Source: Tachypleus tridentatus | Lineage: Eukaryota; Arthropoda; Merostomata; Xiphosura; Limulidae | Reading direction: 5' to 3' | Assembly (NCBI RefSeq): GCF_004210375.1 | Contig: NW_027467782.1 | Location: forward strand, 34,151,771-34,215,770 | DNA length: 64,000 nucleotides | Shown here: piece by piece, positions 63,384 through 64,000 of the stretch | How positions within the stretch are numbered: position 1 is the first letter of the stretch | How the letters are laid out: every line of letters begins with the position of its first letter | Notes under the pieces: generated by a model | Seen by the model: only the letters and a program-made list of their open reading frames with translations | Databases searched by the model: none | Told to the model about the DNA's origin: nothing | Program-made: the position numbers and the translations under genes

Positions 63384-63611
63384 GTACTAAAGAAATGTTT
63401 TGACTGTACTAAGTCATGAACAGTGTAATAATAGCACAGTAACATTTAGTTCTATGTAGGTAATCCAAGTAATTGTTAACAACACACAAACGTACTACAT
63501 TATCTTACTTAGAAAATTATAGAGGAATCCATCAGTAACAACAGAGCATTTTACAATGTGAGGTGCACATAACATGAAACTTATTATTAACATAAACATA
63601 ATATATTCATT

Positions 63612-64000
63612 GACCCTCTGGGTGGAGAATGGCAGTTCTTCAGGATGGACATACATGGTTATCAATACCTAGCAGTTTTCGTATTAGTAGTAAAGTATTC
63701 TATTACCAAAACACTCATCAACCTGTGCAAAAATTATTTAGCTAAGAAAGAAGCTGCATCATTCAAATGATGCAATGGCCCCTCTAGAGCCCTGATCTCA
63801 ATCCAGCTATGCAGAGCTGGGATTTGATAGATCCAAAATAAGATAAATCAAAAGTTGCATATAAAGAAACTTTATGGGAGTGTATTAGAGACACTTAGAA
63901 CAATATCCTAAAAGAAACTTTAATTAAATATTTTACAACCATGCATGAAAGATGGGACAACTAGCACTTCCACCAAGTTTCTTTTGTACTGAATATGAAG
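63612..64000 (+). mobile_element. Second Tc1-like remnant (unit 2, cut by window end)
   Basis: Copy of 43100-43488. The window stops before its 3' terminus. It differs at GATGGGACAAC against GATGAAACAAC in unit 1. Confidence 0.72.

Larger units (their letters stand above)
47980..64000. repeat. Large tandem duplication, unit 2 (cut by window end)
   Basis: Second copy of the 20.53-kb unit, covering the part equal to about 27446-43488. All transposons, tandem arrays and three ATR-like exons recur in the same order and orientation. Long homopolymers often differ by one to three bases, as expected of uncorrected long-read assembly. The equivalent of unit 1 from 43.5 to 48 kb lies beyond the window. 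Confidence 0.95.

Overview
The window looks like animal nuclear DNA: AT-rich, mostly intron and transposon sequence, with short exons bounded by GT/AG splice sites. The transposons point to an arthropod, most likely a chelicerate and possibly a horseshoe crab. They include tRNA-derived SINEs, an RNase H-bearing I/Jockey-like LINE, a CR1-like LINE, Tc1-type elements and a Ty3/gypsy-type LTR relic. The species guess rests on remembered resemblance of the SINEs and is not proven.

The only host gene I recognise is ATR, the checkpoint kinase of the PI3K-related family, read on the minus strand. From high to low coordinates, exons resembling its N-terminal HEAT repeats lie at 47.8, 46.1, 45.6, 44.7, 37.8, 36.8 and 28.4 kb. 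An exon like the basic/Ser-rich linker lies at 26.1 kb. Exons around the UME domain lie at 15.7, 14.0 and 10.3 kb, and one more HEAT exon at 1.3 kb. The kinase domain would lie left of base 1. The locus does not read cleanly. One exon has an in-frame TAA, one junction breaks the reading phase, and about 650 and 110 residues of expected coding sequence could not be found between exons. Either this is a decaying ATR copy or the assembly is faulty here.

The largest feature is a tandem duplication with a period of about 20.53 kb. Bases 27,446-47,979 are repeated from 47,980 to the end of the window, which stops inside the second copy. The copies are almost identical and differ mostly by one-base homopolymer indels. 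The seven exons from 47.8 to 28.4 kb lie in unit 1, and three of them are seen again in unit 2. A haplotype placed in tandem by the assembler is at least as likely as a real duplication.

Layout: 0-15.8 kb holds the downstream ATR exons among TTAA-flanked non-autonomous elements, SINEs, a rearranged LINE and an old minisatellite. 15.8-26 kb holds no recognised exon but has an LTR relic, a CR1-like fragment and a nearly full-length Tc1-like element. 26-28 kb holds the linker exon and the left duplication boundary. 27.4-48 kb is unit 1, with exons, a 3.5 kb LINE carrying a nested SINE, two Tc1 remnants, a 113-bp and a 43-bp tandem array, and a 53-bp minisatellite split by a TTAA element. 48-64 kb is unit 2. 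I saw no functional RNA gene, CRISPR array or convincing promoter. ATR comparisons were made by eye from memory.
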